Below are positions 1 through 8,647 of a stretch of DNA of 64,000 bases, piece by piece. The stretch covers positions 27,985-91,984 of the forward strand of contig NZ_KV804730.1 of assembly GCF_001811425.1 (NCBI RefSeq), read 5' to 3'. Position numbers and translations under genes: made by a program. This DNA is from Peptoniphilus_A sp001811425. Lineage in GTDB: Bacteria; Bacillota; Clostridia; Tissierellales; Peptoniphilaceae. The notes beneath the pieces were generated by a model, which saw only the letters and a list, made by a program, of their open reading frames with translations, searched no databases and had not been told where the DNA came from. Each line of letters starts with the position of its first letter. Position 1 is the stretch's first letter.

Positions 1-1
1 T

Positions 2-364
2 TTCGCTGGTACTGACGAGTCACCAGGAGAAGAAATCTTCGTTGAAGGTAGAAGATTTAAAGCCTATAGAGGCATGGGTTCTCTTGGAGCCATGAGTGCA
101 GGATCATCTGATAGATATTTCCAAAGCGGAACTACTAAGTATGTTCCTGAAGGAGTTGAAGGTAGAGTTCCTTACAAGGGACTTGTTGGCGACATTGTCT
201 TCCAACTTGTTGGTGGTGTTAAGTCTGCCATGGGTTATATGGGTGCAAAGGACTTAGAAACCTTAAGAGCAACAGCTAAGTATGTTAAAATCACTCAAGC
301 TTCCCTTGCAGAATCTCATCCACACAATATTACTATTACTAGAGAAGCTCCTAACTATTATTAA
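2..364 (+). CDS. guaB: IMP dehydrogenase, C-terminal fragment (5' end outside window)
   Basis: The reading frame is already open at the window edge and closes with TAA. The visible part begins FAGTDESPGE, the conserved stretch after the IMP-binding region, followed by RGMGSLGAM and the flap region, and it ends in the usual Tyr-rich tail (EAPNYY). The enzyme oxidises IMP to XMP with NAD, the committed step of guanine nucleotide synthesis, in the cytoplasm. The Met near position 74 is internal and is not a start. The catalytic Cys loop lies upstream, outside the window. Identification is secure from the motif and the C-terminal pattern. Confidence 0.93.
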   Translation, partial: FAGTDESPGEEIFVEGRRFKAYRGMGSLGAMSAGSSDRYFQSGTTKYVPEGVEGRVPYKGLVGDIVFQLVGGVKSAMGYMGAKDLETLRATAKYVKITQASLAESHPHNITITREAPNYY

Positions 365-383
365 TTATTAAAAATTTATTAAT

Positions 384-420
384 AAATCCACTTCAATTGA
401 ATTTGGAGTGGATTTTATTT
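384..420 (+). terminator. Rho-independent terminator after guaB
   Basis: Inverted repeat AAATCCACT (384-392) / AGTGGATTT (407-415) followed by a T-rich stretch. It separates guaB from the two-component system. Confidence 0.75.
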
Positions 421-445
421 ATAATTAGCTGTAAGAGGTGATATT

Positions 446-1129
446 TTGAAAACTAAGGTATTGCTTGTTGAAGATGAAGAATCAATAAGAAAATTTGTAA
501 AAATAAATTTAGAAAGAGAAGGCTACATAATTTTTGAAGCTGGAAGCGGCGAAGAGGGAATTGAAGTGGCAAGGCGTGAAAGACCTGACATAGTTGTACT
601 TGACATAATGCTACCGGGTATTGACGGCTTTGAAGTTTGTAAGACTTTAAGAGGCGAATTCCCAAGTCTTGGTATTATTATGCTAACTGCTAAGGCAGAG
701 GACTATGACAAGATAATGGGACTCCAATATGGGACAGATGACTATCTCACAAAGCCCTTTAATCCTACAGAATTAACCCTAAGGATAAAATCCATTGAGA
801 GGAGACTTGAACCAGAGGAAGTTAAGGAAAGCAATTTAATTGTTGACCCTCCTTTTAAAATAGATTCTTACTCAAGAAAATTTTATAAGGATGAAGAAGA
901 ACTTGAGCTAACTCCTACTGAATATCAAATTATAAAAATATTCATGACAAATCCAGGCAAGGCCATGACTAGGGATGAAATCCTAAGGCTTGTATGGGGG
1001 GACGACTTTTTGGGGGACTCAAAAATTGTTGATGTAAACATAAGAAGACTTAGGTCAAAAATTGAGACTAACCCTGCCAAGCCAAATTATATTGAAACAG
1101 TTTGGGGAACAGGATACAGATGGAAATAA
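446..1129 (+). CDS. OmpR/PhoB-family response regulator
   Basis: 227 residues. The N-terminal receiver domain (about 1-118) has acidic residues at 9-12, the phosphoacceptor Asp53 in LDIMLPG, and the conserved Lys in TKPF. The C-terminal winged-helix domain (about 128-226) ends with the typical IETVWGTGYRWK. The start is TTG with AGAGGTG at 434-440. It is followed 13 bp later by its sensor kinase, so the pair is one operon. Targets cannot be told from sequence; co-transcribed lipoprotein and membrane genes suggest an envelope signal (inference). Confidence 0.9.
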   Translation: MKTKVLLVEDEESIRKFVKINLEREGYIIFEAGSGEEGIEVARRERPDIVVLDIMLPGIDGFEVCKTLRGEFPSLGIIMLTAKAEDYDKIMGLQYGTDDYLTKPFNPTELTLRIKSIERRLEPEEVKESNLIVDPPFKIDSYSRKFYKDEEELELTPTEYQIIKIFMTNPGKAMTRDEILRLVWGDDFLGDSKIVDVNIRRLRSKIETNPAKPNYIETVWGTGYRWK

Positions 1130-1142
1130 GAGGTGTCTGTAA

Positions 1143-2564
1143 TTGAAAAATAAAATTGGAAAAAGGTTAGTTAGAAGTTTTCTAATAGTTATTTTAATTA
1201 CAATTTCAATTATAGATATATTTTTGCTCTTTGCCTTCGGCTCTTACTATTATAACAATATTTCAAAAGAATTAGTTTCTAGGATGGAACTTTCTCTTGA
1301 AATTTATAAAAGAGATTATTCTGACAAGTCTTTGGAAGATTTAATTTACGAGGACAGCGACATCTTCCTTTCAAATACTAATGCAGAGGTGCAGATTTTA
1401 GATAAAGATGGAGAATTGCTCTTGGATTCTATTGGCAAACTTTCTTCCAATCCAATAGAGACGACAGATGTCCTAGCGGCGGAAAATGGTGAGATAAAAA
1501 CATGGCGTGGTAAAGATTCACAAACTGGAGAATCTATTATGTCAGTTACAGGTGCTATAAATAATAATGAGGGAGAAGTTATTGGCTATCTTAGATTTAT
1601 TTCTTCTATGGAAGAAGCTAATAAAGCAATACTAAAGACAGTCATTACTTTATTGATTTTTACTTTGTTTGTAGCTTTAATAACTACTATGGTATCTCTT
1701 CTTATTTCAAAATCAATTGTAAAACCCATACTGGAGCTAACAGAAGTTGCCAAGACCATGTTAAAGGGAAACTATGAGGAGAAGGCAAAAGTCTATGAGG
1801 ACGACGAAATAGGAGAGCTAGCTAAGACTTTAAATACCATGAGCGATGAAATTATAAATAAAGATAGGATTAAAAACGACTTTATTTCTTCTATTTCTCA
1901 CGAACTTAGGACGCCGTTAACTTCTATTAAGGGCTGGGCAGTTGTCTTAAAGGATGCCAAGGAAGATGAGAAGGACTTAATCGAAGATGGTTTAAACATC
2001 ATAGAAAATGAAGCTGATAGACTGGCAAAAATGGTTGAAGAGCTTTTGGACTTCTCAAGATATATTTCTGGACGAATTACTCTGGACAAGGAAGTATTTG
2101 ACATTTCACAAACTTGTCTTGATGTTTCAAAACAAATGCGACCTCGTGCAAAGTCCAATAATATTGAATTTATAACAGAATTTCCAGAGGAAGCCTTGCT
2201 CATTTATGCCGATGAAAATAGGATTAAACAGCTACTAATAAATTTACTTGACAATGCAATTAAATTTACATCAGACAAAGGCTGGGTTAAATTTCAAATG
2301 GCAAAAGAAGATAATATTGTTCAAATGATGATTTCTGACAATGGTATGGGAATGACTAAGGAAGAAATAGCCCATGTAAAAGAAAAATTTTATAAGGGCA
2401 AACACTCAAAGAGCCACAGTGGCATAGGTCTATCAATTAGTGATGAGATTACAAAGCTTCACAAGGGAAACTTGGAAATTTTCTCTGAAGAAAAAATTGG
2501 CACTACAGTGAAGGTAAGTCTACCAATTGAGATACCAAAAGAGGTAGGTGATAAAATTGATTAA
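1143..2564 (+). CDS. Membrane sensor histidine kinase
   Basis: 473 residues, TTG start preceded by AAGAGGTG. There are two membrane segments (about 13-35 and 165-190) flanking an extracellular sensor region of about 130 residues, then a HAMP linker, a HisKA domain with phosphoacceptor His253 in SISHELRTPL, and an HATPase domain (N box LLDNAIKFT, G boxes DNGMGM and GIGLSIS). It should phosphorylate the upstream regulator. The extracellular domain fits a Cache/PAS-like sensor size, but the ligand is unknown. The 3' end overlaps the next gene, which indicates translational coupling. Confidence 0.9.
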   Translation: MKNKIGKRLVRSFLIVILITISIIDIFLLFAFGSYYYNNISKELVSRMELSLEIYKRDYSDKSLEDLIYEDSDIFLSNTNAEVQILDKDGELLLDSIGKLSSNPIETTDVLAAENGEIKTWRGKDSQTGESIMSVTGAINNNEGEVIGYLRFISSMEEANKAILKTVITLLIFTLFVALITTMVSLLISKSIVKPILELTEVAKTMLKGNYEEKAKVYEDDEIGELAKTLNTMSDEIINKDRIKNDFISSISHELRTPLTSIKGWAVVLKDAKEDEKDLIEDGLNIIENEADRLAKMVEELLDFSRYISGRITLDKEVFDISQTCLDVSKQMRPRAKSNNIEFITEFPEEALLIYADENRIKQLLINLLDNAIKFTSDKGWVKFQMAKEDNIVQMMISDNGMGMTKEEIAHVKEKFYKGKHSKSHSGIGLSISDEITKLHKGNLEIFSEEKIGTTVKVSLPIEIPKEVGDKID

Positions 2565-3984
2565 AAAGATATTTCTTATATTTTCATTAATTTTATTGAC
2601 TGCTTGTTCTTTTATGACATCTCAGGGCACTAATATTGAAACCCCAGCCATGGGACAATCACCAATTTATGGCAAGTGGACTATTACAAAATTTATTTAC
2701 AATAAAAAAATTAATCAGGACAATTTTTTATTTAAGGACATTATTGGCGATGACCTTTACTTTTCCAATGACCAAGTTGTCCTTGCAAATGATTATATAA
2801 AGGGAGTTGAGTATAAGACTAAGTATGTTAAATTATCTCAATACCTCTACAAAAAATTTAATTTAGATTATAAGAGCCTTGGTATTGAAGATTCTGATGT
2901 CTACACAACTTATATCTTCGATTCGAAGTCGAGGGGGAGTATTTATTATGAAGTTATAAAAACGAGTGAGAATACAGCTCTCCTCTTTGACAATGGTGTA
3001 ATACTTGAAATTAAACTTGTTGACGACAAGATAAATAACGATGACTTAAATGATTTAATACTCGCCAAAAAGGATGAAGTATTGGCAAGGGGGAGCTTAT
3101 TTGACTACAATGGCGACAAGGGATTTTTAATTGGATTTAAAAGTAGAAGTGACTCTAATATTCCAACTTGGAATTATAAGACTCTATACATCAAATTTTC
3201 TGACTCCAAGCTAGAAAATGTCTACGAGATGAACAATATTATTCTCCCAAGAAATGACAGCTTTTCTGAAATTAGCGTCCAAAGGGAATCCAAGGACAAA
3301 GAGACTACAGATAAGTTAATTGTTAAGGACTTTAAAAATTCTAAACTTAGAAAAGATGACGAAGAAGTAATTAAAAATGACTTAGAGGAACTTAAAGAAG
3401 AAAACACTTTAAAGACAGTAAACTTCATCACAAATAATTATGTCAATGTGGAAAGTTTAGATGGAGTAACAAATAAGAGATACTTAAGGATTTACCAATT
3501 AGACAAGTTAGATGAAAAAAAACCAATTAGTTATAAAGAATTTTTATCTGACGAAGATTTAAAGGCTGAGGGGAAAAACCTTGAAGCCTTGAAAAATGAT
3601 CCTTACAACATTGGAATTTATAGGGACAATGGTTTTTGGAAGTTAAAGGGAAGGATGGAGACAGAAGAAGGTAAGTTTTCTGACTTTGACTTGAACTTAG
3701 TTTTGCCCTACGATGTAAATAAATACAACGAGATAAATATTCCAATGTCTCGAATAAAAAGCTTTAAGCCGGGCATCAAGGACGGCTTTGTATCTCCTGA
3801 TAATAATTTTTTAATAACATTGGAAAATAATTTTCTAAGAATATATAATATAGAGGATGGCAATATTCTTCCTGATGCAATTTTCGAAAGGGAAATAGGT
3901 AACGAAGCCTCCACAATTATGACGGAGTGGGCAACAGGTCGTTATTCAAATATTTGGCAACAAGAGCTGTCATCTAATAAATGA
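2557..3984 (+). CDS. Predicted lipoprotein of a two-component operon
   Basis: About 475 residues with a lipoprotein signal peptide: basic start, hydrophobic core and lipobox LLTAC (Cys about residue 17). TTG at 2557 is favoured because GAGGTAGG at 2541-2548 is well spaced from it; GTG at 2548 is the alternative and would overlap that ribosome binding site. The gene overlaps the kinase by 8 bp. The mature part is rich in Asp, Lys and Asn, with no domain I recognise; the acidic middle (about 270-295) may be a linker. It may be an accessory or output protein of the kinase (inference from operon only). Confidence 0.75.
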   Translation: MIKKIFLIFSLILLTACSFMTSQGTNIETPAMGQSPIYGKWTITKFIYNKKINQDNFLFKDIIGDDLYFSNDQVVLANDYIKGVEYKTKYVKLSQYLYKKFNLDYKSLGIEDSDVYTTYIFDSKSRGSIYYEVIKTSENTALLFDNGVILEIKLVDDKINNDDLNDLILAKKDEVLARGSLFDYNGDKGFLIGFKSRSDSNIPTWNYKTLYIKFSDSKLENVYEMNNIILPRNDSFSEISVQRESKDKETTDKLIVKDFKNSKLRKDDEEVIKNDLEELKEENTLKTVNFITNNYVNVESLDGVTNKRYLRIYQLDKLDEKKPISYKEFLSDEDLKAEGKNLEALKNDPYNIGIYRDNGFWKLKGRMETEEGKFSDFDLNLVLPYDVNKYNEINIPMSRIKSFKPGIKDGFVSPDNNFLITLENNFLRIYNIEDGNILPDAIFEREIGNEASTIMTEWATGRYSNIWQQELSSNK

Positions 3985-3992
3985 GGTGTAAA

Positions 3993-4328
3993 ATGAATAA
4001 AATAATGGAATTGGTTACGGAAAACTCAACTTACTTGCTCCTAACTTTGGGCGCAATTTTAATTGGAGTGGTCCTAACTTTTATAGTTAACTTTGCAGCT
4101 AGGGATTTAAAATTTATAAAATATTTGCCGGGACTTGCCTTGGTATTTATTGGAATTATTTCACTTTTTATGGTGATAAATAAACTTTTCGATCCGGACA
4201 GTCTGGACAATTTAATTATTTTTGTAATTGGTTTATCCTCTGGTTTGGTTTCACTTATTTTTGCACTGATAATTGGCATTGCAAGTTCAGGGAAGAATCG
4301 CTACAAGAGAAATCCAAGAAAAAGATAA
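3993..4328 (+). CDS. Small membrane protein, three predicted TM segments
   Basis: 111 residues from ATG 3993, chosen because AGGTG at 3984-3988 is correctly spaced; an ATG at 3981 overlaps the preceding stop and has no ribosome binding site. Hydrophobic segments lie at about 11-34, 44-64 and 73-98, with a strongly basic C-terminus (KNRYKRNPRKR). It is the last gene of the response regulator-kinase-lipoprotein operon. I do not recognise the family; the context suggests an envelope role linked to that signalling system. Confidence 0.65.
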   Translation: MNKIMELVTENSTYLLLTLGAILIGVVLTFIVNFAARDLKFIKYLPGLALVFIGIISLFMVINKLFDPDSLDNLIIFVIGLSSGLVSLIFALIIGIASSGKNRYKRNPRKR

Positions 4329-4343
4329 AATTATATAAGAATA

Positions 4344-4390
4344 AAAAGCTCAAGATTAATGGGATTATCCTTTTATCTTGAGCTTTTTTG
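4344..4390. terminator. Bidirectional terminator between convergent operons
   Basis: Stem AAGCTCAAGAT (from 4346) / ATCTTGAGCTT (4375-4385), with an A-run on the left and a T-run on the right. It can therefore serve both the plus-strand sensor operon and minus-strand comEA. Confidence 0.8.
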
Positions 4391-4443
4391 TGCTTTATTA
4401 GTGTTATATTTTTTTATCATGAGCCTTTAAAAATTTTCTTTCA

Positions 4444-5087
4444 TCAATAAGTTGATATGTAGTCCTTCATTGATTCAAATTTTTTGTCGCCAATGCCATC
4501 TACATTTTTTATGTCCTCAATTGATGAGAAGGGATTTTGTGAACGATAATTTATAATTTTCTCGGCAGTTTTTGCTCCAACACCAGGAATTTTTTGCAGT
4601 TCAGAGGAGTCGGCAGTGTTAATATTTATTTTATCAGAAGCCTTTCCACTTGTGCCACTTGACATAAGAGGAGCAATTTCATTTTTTGGGGCTTCACCAA
4701 TTTTTGGAATGTAAATTTTTTCTTCGTCGTGGAGCTTTGCGGCGAGATTAATTCTATCGAGGTCGGCTTCATCTGTTGCGCCGCCAGCCCTTTCAAGAGC
4801 GTCTACAACTCTCTTTGATGAATCTAATTTTATAATGCCAGGATTTTTTACTGCGCCAGAAATGTGAACCATTACTTCTTTATTTTCTTCCTCTGATTCT
4901 ATTTCAAGACCCTTTAATTCTTTTTTGTCCACTTCTTTAGCTGCTAGGCTTGAAGTTTTTATGTTTAGGAGGGCATTTGCTTCATCTGGGATCTTGTGAG
5001 AATCGTAATACTGGTAGCCAATGATTAAAGATAGGCAAATAATAACTATGTAGGGAAGATTATCTTTTTAAAAAATTTAAAATCCAT
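4444..5087 (-). CDS. comEA: ComEA-like DNA-uptake protein, apparent 1-nt frameshift near the start
   Basis: The long open part (GTG 4932 to 4444) encodes a SLBB-like domain (VHISGAVKNPGII, about the first 80 residues), then two helix-hairpin-helix motifs (ININTADSSELQKIPGVG and IKNVDGIG), the ComEA layout for binding incoming DNA outside the membrane. In the same frame, codons upstream encode a membrane anchor (LPYIVIICLSLIIGYQYY) but no start. An ATG at 5085-5087 in another frame reads MDFKFFKK and would join it perfectly if the T6A5 run (plus strand 5065-5075) had one more base. As written, the product is interrupted. A sequencing error is most likely; a short unanchored form from GTG 4932 is the alternative. 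Confidence 0.85.
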
Positions 5088-5234
5088 TATATCACTCATT
5101 CATTTATAAAAATATATTTTTCAGAATTTTATTACCCTAAATAGATAATTTTACACAGTTTTCAAATGGCAAAATCTATGTTATAATTTATTCATCGAAA
5201 CGATTTCAAAAAATTTACATAACAGGAGGAAAAT

Positions 5235-7295
5235 ATGAAAGTTTATACAACAGATAAGGTAAGAAATCTTGCTCTCGTAGGACATTCTGGCTCCGGAAAG
5301 ACAAACCTAACAGAGGCTATGTTATTCCAAAGTGGAGCTACACAAAAACTAGGCAATGTTTCTAGCAAGAATACAGTTTCCGACTTCTCTAAAGAAGAAA
5401 AGGACAGGGGAACATCCATTGGAACATCAATTATTCCTATTGAATGGAGAAATTATAAAGTAAATGTTATAGATACTCCAGGCTATCTTGACTTTGTGGG
5501 AGAAGCTCACGGAGCTCTAAGAGCAAGTGAAGCTGCAATTATGGTTATTGATGCAACTAAGGGCATTGAAGTAGGTACTGAAAGAACTTGGAAATACACA
5601 GAAAAAATTGGCCTTCCAAGAATTATTTTTATAAATAAAATTGACGGAGAAAATGTAAACTTTAGAAAACTAATGGACGAGCTTGAAGCTTCCTTTGGTA
5701 AAAAAGTTATTCCTTTCTCTGTGCCAATTGGCGAAGGTGAACACTTTGTAGGTGTTACTGATGTTATCTTCCAAAAGGGATACAAATATGTAAACTCTGC
5801 ACCACAAGAAACTGAACTTAACCACGACCAAGTTAAGGCAACTGAAAGAATGTATGAAGAAATTGCTGAAGTTGTTGCTGGTTCTGATGAAGTTTTAATG
5901 GAAAAATATTTCTCTGGAGAAAAATTCACTAGAGAAGATCTTTTAAGAGGAGTTACAACAGCCCTTCTTGAAGGTGACGCTGTTCCACTACTTGTAGGAA
6001 GTGGCGAAAAGGGAATTGGAATTGACATCTTATTAAACACAATTGTAAATTATATGCCAGCACCAGATGATGAGCGTGCAAATCAAGGCTTTAGATATAA
6101 AGATGGAGAAGAAAGAAAAGTTTCAGCAAAGGATCCATTTGCTGCAGTTGTATTTAAGACAATTTCTGACCCCTTTCTTGGCAAAATTTCTATTTTCAAG
6201 GTAATCTCTGGCATTGTTAATAAAAACACAGCTCTTTACAATGTAAATGCTGATGAAAATGAAAAACTTGGCGGACTTTACATTATGAGAGGTAAGGAAC
6301 AAATTGAAATAGATGAAATTTACGCAGGAGATATTGGAGCAACGACAAAACTTGCCAACACTGTTACAGGCGATACTCTTTGCGACAAGGACCACAAGGT
6401 TGAATACAAAAAATTAAAGTATTCTTCTCCAGTTCTATATTATGCAATTGAACCTAAGACTAAGGGCGACGAAGAAAAACTTTCTCAATCTCTAAAGAAA
6501 ATCAAGGACGAAGACCCAACATTTGTAATCGAAAGAAATCCTGAAACTAAACAAATGACTATTGGTGGTCAAGGAAAGGTTCAACTTGATGTAATTCTTG
6601 ACAAATTAAAGAACACTTATGGCGTTGAAGTAAATATTGTTCCATTTATAGTTCCTTATAGAGAAACAATTAGAAAGACTGCCAGCGTTCAAGGTAAGCA
6701 CAAGAAACAATCTGGTGGAGCAGGACAATACGGTGATGTTTGGATTAGGTTTGAACCATCTGATAAAGAATTTGAATTTGATGAAGAAGTATTTGGTGGA
6801 GCAGTTCCTAAGAACTATTTCCCTGCTGTTGAAAAGGGAATTATTGAATCTAAAGAAAAGGGAGTTCTTGCAGGCTATCCTGTAACTAACTTCAAGGCTG
6901 TCCTATACGATGGCTCTTACCACGATGTTGACTCCAACGAAATGAGTTTCAAACTTGCAGCTAACCTTGCTTTCAAGAAGGGAATGCAAGAAGCAAGTCC
7001 AGTTCTTCTTGAACCTATAATGAAGGTTGAAGTTACAATTCCAGATGATTATCTTGGAGATGTAATGGGCGATATGAACAAGAGACGTGGAAGAATCCTT
7101 GGTATGGACCAACAAAATGATGGCACACAAATTTTAATTGCAGAAGCACCACAAGCTGAACTATTCTCTTATCTAATTGATTTGAGATCCTTAACTCAAG
7201 GTAGAGGAACTTTCAGCATGGAATTTGTGAGATACGAAGAAGTTCCACAAAATATTGCAGAAAAAATTATTGAAGAAAGAAATGCAGAAAAATAA
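5235..7295 (+). CDS. EF-G-like translational GTPase (paralogue)
   Basis: 686 residues, close to EF-G length. The P-loop GHSGSGKT (16-23), DTPGY and NKID motifs mark the G domain; domains II to V follow, with the RETI, GGAGQYGDVWI and MGDMNKRRGRI signatures of EF-G domains IV and V. The P-loop and switch sequence differ from canonical EF-G (usually AHIDAGKTT), as in the second EF-G copies of many anaerobic Firmicutes. It is likely a specialised ribosomal translocation or recycling factor. AGGAGGA precedes ATG; a TATAAT at 5182-5187 can serve as its -10 box. It is monocistronic between comEA and a terminator. Confidence 0.88.
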   Translation: MKVYTTDKVRNLALVGHSGSGKTNLTEAMLFQSGATQKLGNVSSKNTVSDFSKEEKDRGTSIGTSIIPIEWRNYKVNVIDTPGYLDFVGEAHGALRASEAAIMVIDATKGIEVGTERTWKYTEKIGLPRIIFINKIDGENVNFRKLMDELEASFGKKVIPFSVPIGEGEHFVGVTDVIFQKGYKYVNSAPQETELNHDQVKATERMYEEIAEVVAGSDEVLMEKYFSGEKFTREDLLRGVTTALLEGDAVPLLVGSGEKGIGIDILLNTIVNYMPAPDDERANQGFRYKDGEERKVSAKDPFAAVVFKTISDPFLGKISIFKVISGIVNKNTALYNVNADENEKLGGLYIMRGKEQIEIDEIYAGDIGATTKLANTVTGDTLCDKDHKVEYKKLKYSSPVLYYAIEPKTKGDEEKLSQSLKKIKDEDPTFVIERNPETKQMTIGGQGKVQLDVILDKLKNTYGVEVNIVPFIVPYRETIRKTASVQGKHKKQSGGAGQYGDVWIRFEPSDKEFEFDEEVFGGAVPKNYFPAVEKGIIESKEKGVLAGYPVTNFKAVLYDGSYHDVDSNEMSFKLAANLAFKKGMQEASPVLLEPIMKVEVTIPDDYLGDVMGDMNKRRGRILGMDQQNDGTQILIAEAPQAELFSYLIDLRSLTQGRGTFSMEFVRYEEVPQNIAEKIIEERNAEK

Positions 7296-7306
7296 AATAA
7301 ACTTTT

Positions 7307-7340
7307 AAGGGTTGGGCTTAAGTGTCCAACCTTTTTTATT
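7307..7340 (+). terminator. Terminator after the EF-G paralogue
   Basis: Stem GGTTGG (7310-7315) / CCAACC (7326-7331) followed by TTTTTTATT. Confidence 0.75.
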
Positions 7341-7427
7341 ATAAAACAATTAAAGATATTGAAAAGCAATATGAGTAGTTTTATAATTTAGTTAGGTAAC
7401 ATTATATCTTATAGAAAGGGGATAAAA

Positions 7428-7910
7428 ATGAAAACTAAAAAAATTGTATTAATTTTAATATCTTTGGCTCTTGTGTCAATTATGTGTGGTTTTTCTTTTT
7501 TAAATTCTAATAAAGAAAATTATGATTTTAACATAGATGTTTGTGATGAAAAACCAGACTATGAAAAAATTATTAATAATTTAAGTTATGATAGTTTGTA
7601 CAAATATAAGTTAAAAGATGTTATAGTAAGCAACAAGATTATGGAAGAAGAGGGTTTTAAATTTACAACAAATAAAGATGCGGATTATTTATTAATATTC
7701 TCTAATGAAGATAATGAGAATGCGCGTATTGCAGTAAGAGTTTCTGATGTGAGTTTGAGAATTTATACTTCTAAAAAACATAGTAGTTATGTACTTATTA
7801 CTGATACAAAAAATTCAAAAAAAGATTTAGATTTCTCTTCTAAAAGTGGTATTCCAAAAGGAACATTTTCTATTTTAGAACTAGAACGAGAAAAAGTCAT
7901 AAATAAGTAA
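7428..7910 (+). CDS. Exported or membrane-anchored protein of unknown function
   Basis: 160 residues after a good AAAGGGG ribosome binding site. The N-terminus has a Lys-rich start and a hydrophobic stretch (about 6-26: IVLILISLALVSIMCGFSFL), so it is secreted or anchored by an uncleaved signal. The Cys at about 20 does not sit in a good lipobox. The mature part is hydrophilic and Asp/Lys-rich, with no domain I recognise. It lies alone between two terminators. Codon use is extremely AT-rich, which suggests a lineage-specific gene. Confidence 0.6.
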   Translation: MKTKKIVLILISLALVSIMCGFSFLNSNKENYDFNIDVCDEKPDYEKIINNLSYDSLYKYKLKDVIVSNKIMEEEGFKFTTNKDADYLLIFSNEDNENARIAVRVSDVSLRIYTSKKHSSYVLITDTKNSKKDLDFSSKSGIPKGTFSILELEREKVINK

Positions 7911-7928
7911 AAAAAATTAAATTGCTCT

Positions 7929-7967
7929 AAAATATCTGTTGGTGAGTTAAATCCCAACAGATATTTT
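7929..7967. terminator. Long perfect stem-loop after the orphan exported gene
   Basis: 14-bp perfect inverted repeat AAAATATCTGTTGG (7929-7942) / CCAACAGATATTTT (7954-7967) with an 11-nt loop. Its ends are A- and T-rich on both strands. Confidence 0.7.
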
Positions 7968-8089
7968 CATTTGAAAAAATATATTATTTATATGAATCAG
8001 TTTCTTAATTTTTTAATAAAATAATTAAAGTAATGATTCTTTAAAAACAACAAAAAATATATAAGCTTAAAAAGTTACGAAACTAATAC

Positions 8090-8118
8090 TTTACAAAATA
8101 TATATTTTATTTTATACT
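8090..8118 (+). promoter_or_regulatory. Sigma-A type promoter of the ctsR operon
   Basis: TTTACA (8090-8095), a 17-bp spacer, then TATACT (8113-8118). It is the only clear promoter ahead of the five-gene stress operon. Confidence 0.75.
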
Positions 8119-8155
8119 AGAAATAGTAAAAGATAGTCAGATTTTATAATTTGAA

Positions 8156-8172
8156 AGACAAAGATAGTCAAA
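8156..8172 (+). promoter_or_regulatory. Predicted CtsR operator
   Basis: Two heptads AGACAAA (8156-8162) and AGTCAAA (8166-8172) separated by GAT. This matches the published CtsR box architecture (GGTCAAA, NAN spacer, GGTCAAA). It lies between the promoter and the ribosome binding site of ctsR, as expected for autoregulation. An 11-nt exact direct repeat AAAGATAGTCA (8129-8139 and 8160-8170) overlaps it. Confidence 0.7.
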
Positions 8173-8183
8173 GGAAGTGTATT

Positions 8184-8636
8184 ATGGCAAAGCTTTCTAA
8201 CTCCATTGAAGATTTTATAAATGAACTTATTTTTGAATCTGGTGGAGCTCTTGAGATACAAAGATCAAAAATTTCAGACCACTTTAACTGTGCGCCTTCG
8301 CAAATTAATTATGTCTTGACCACAAGGTTTACACCCGTTAAGGGTTACTATGTGGAGTCAAGGCGTGGTGGCGGAGGCTACATTAGAATAGTAAAGGTAC
8401 AATTTGAAGATGATGAAGATACAATTGATACTTTTTTAAGTTTTATAGGAGATTCTATTACAAAAAACAATTCTGATGAACTTTTAAAGGAACTTTTGAG
8501 ACTTAACAAAGTGACTGAAAGGGAGATGGAACTTATGAAAGTTGCTCTCTCAGACAGGGCTCTTAATGAGTGTGAAAATAAAAATGAACTTAGGGCAGAT
8601 TTATTAAAAAATATGCTCCTAGTTATTTTTAGTTAG
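8184..8636 (+). CDS. ctsR: CtsR, repressor of class III stress genes
   Basis: 150 residues from ATG 8184, with AAAGGAAGTG upstream and the family-typical opening MAKLSNSIEDFI. A TTG at 8151 would add 11 unconserved residues and overlap the operator. The N-terminal winged helix-turn-helix includes the glycine-rich wing ESRRGGGGYIRI (CtsR's heat-sensing tetraglycine loop). A C-terminal dimerisation domain follows. It represses clp genes and is normally released by heat or by McsB/ClpC action. First gene of ctsR-mcsA-mcsB-clpC-radA. Confidence 0.95.
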   Translation: MAKLSNSIEDFINELIFESGGALEIQRSKISDHFNCAPSQINYVLTTRFTPVKGYYVESRRGGGGYIRIVKVQFEDDEDTIDTFLSFIGDSITKNNSDELLKELLRLNKVTEREMELMKVALSDRALNECENKNELRADLLKNMLLVIFS

Positions 8637-8647
8637 GAGGGAAGATC

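Noticed and set aside
5507..6040. 177-codon minus-strand open frame inside the EF-G paralogue
   Set aside because: Antisense shadow; no ribosome binding site and low-complexity Ser/Pro composition.
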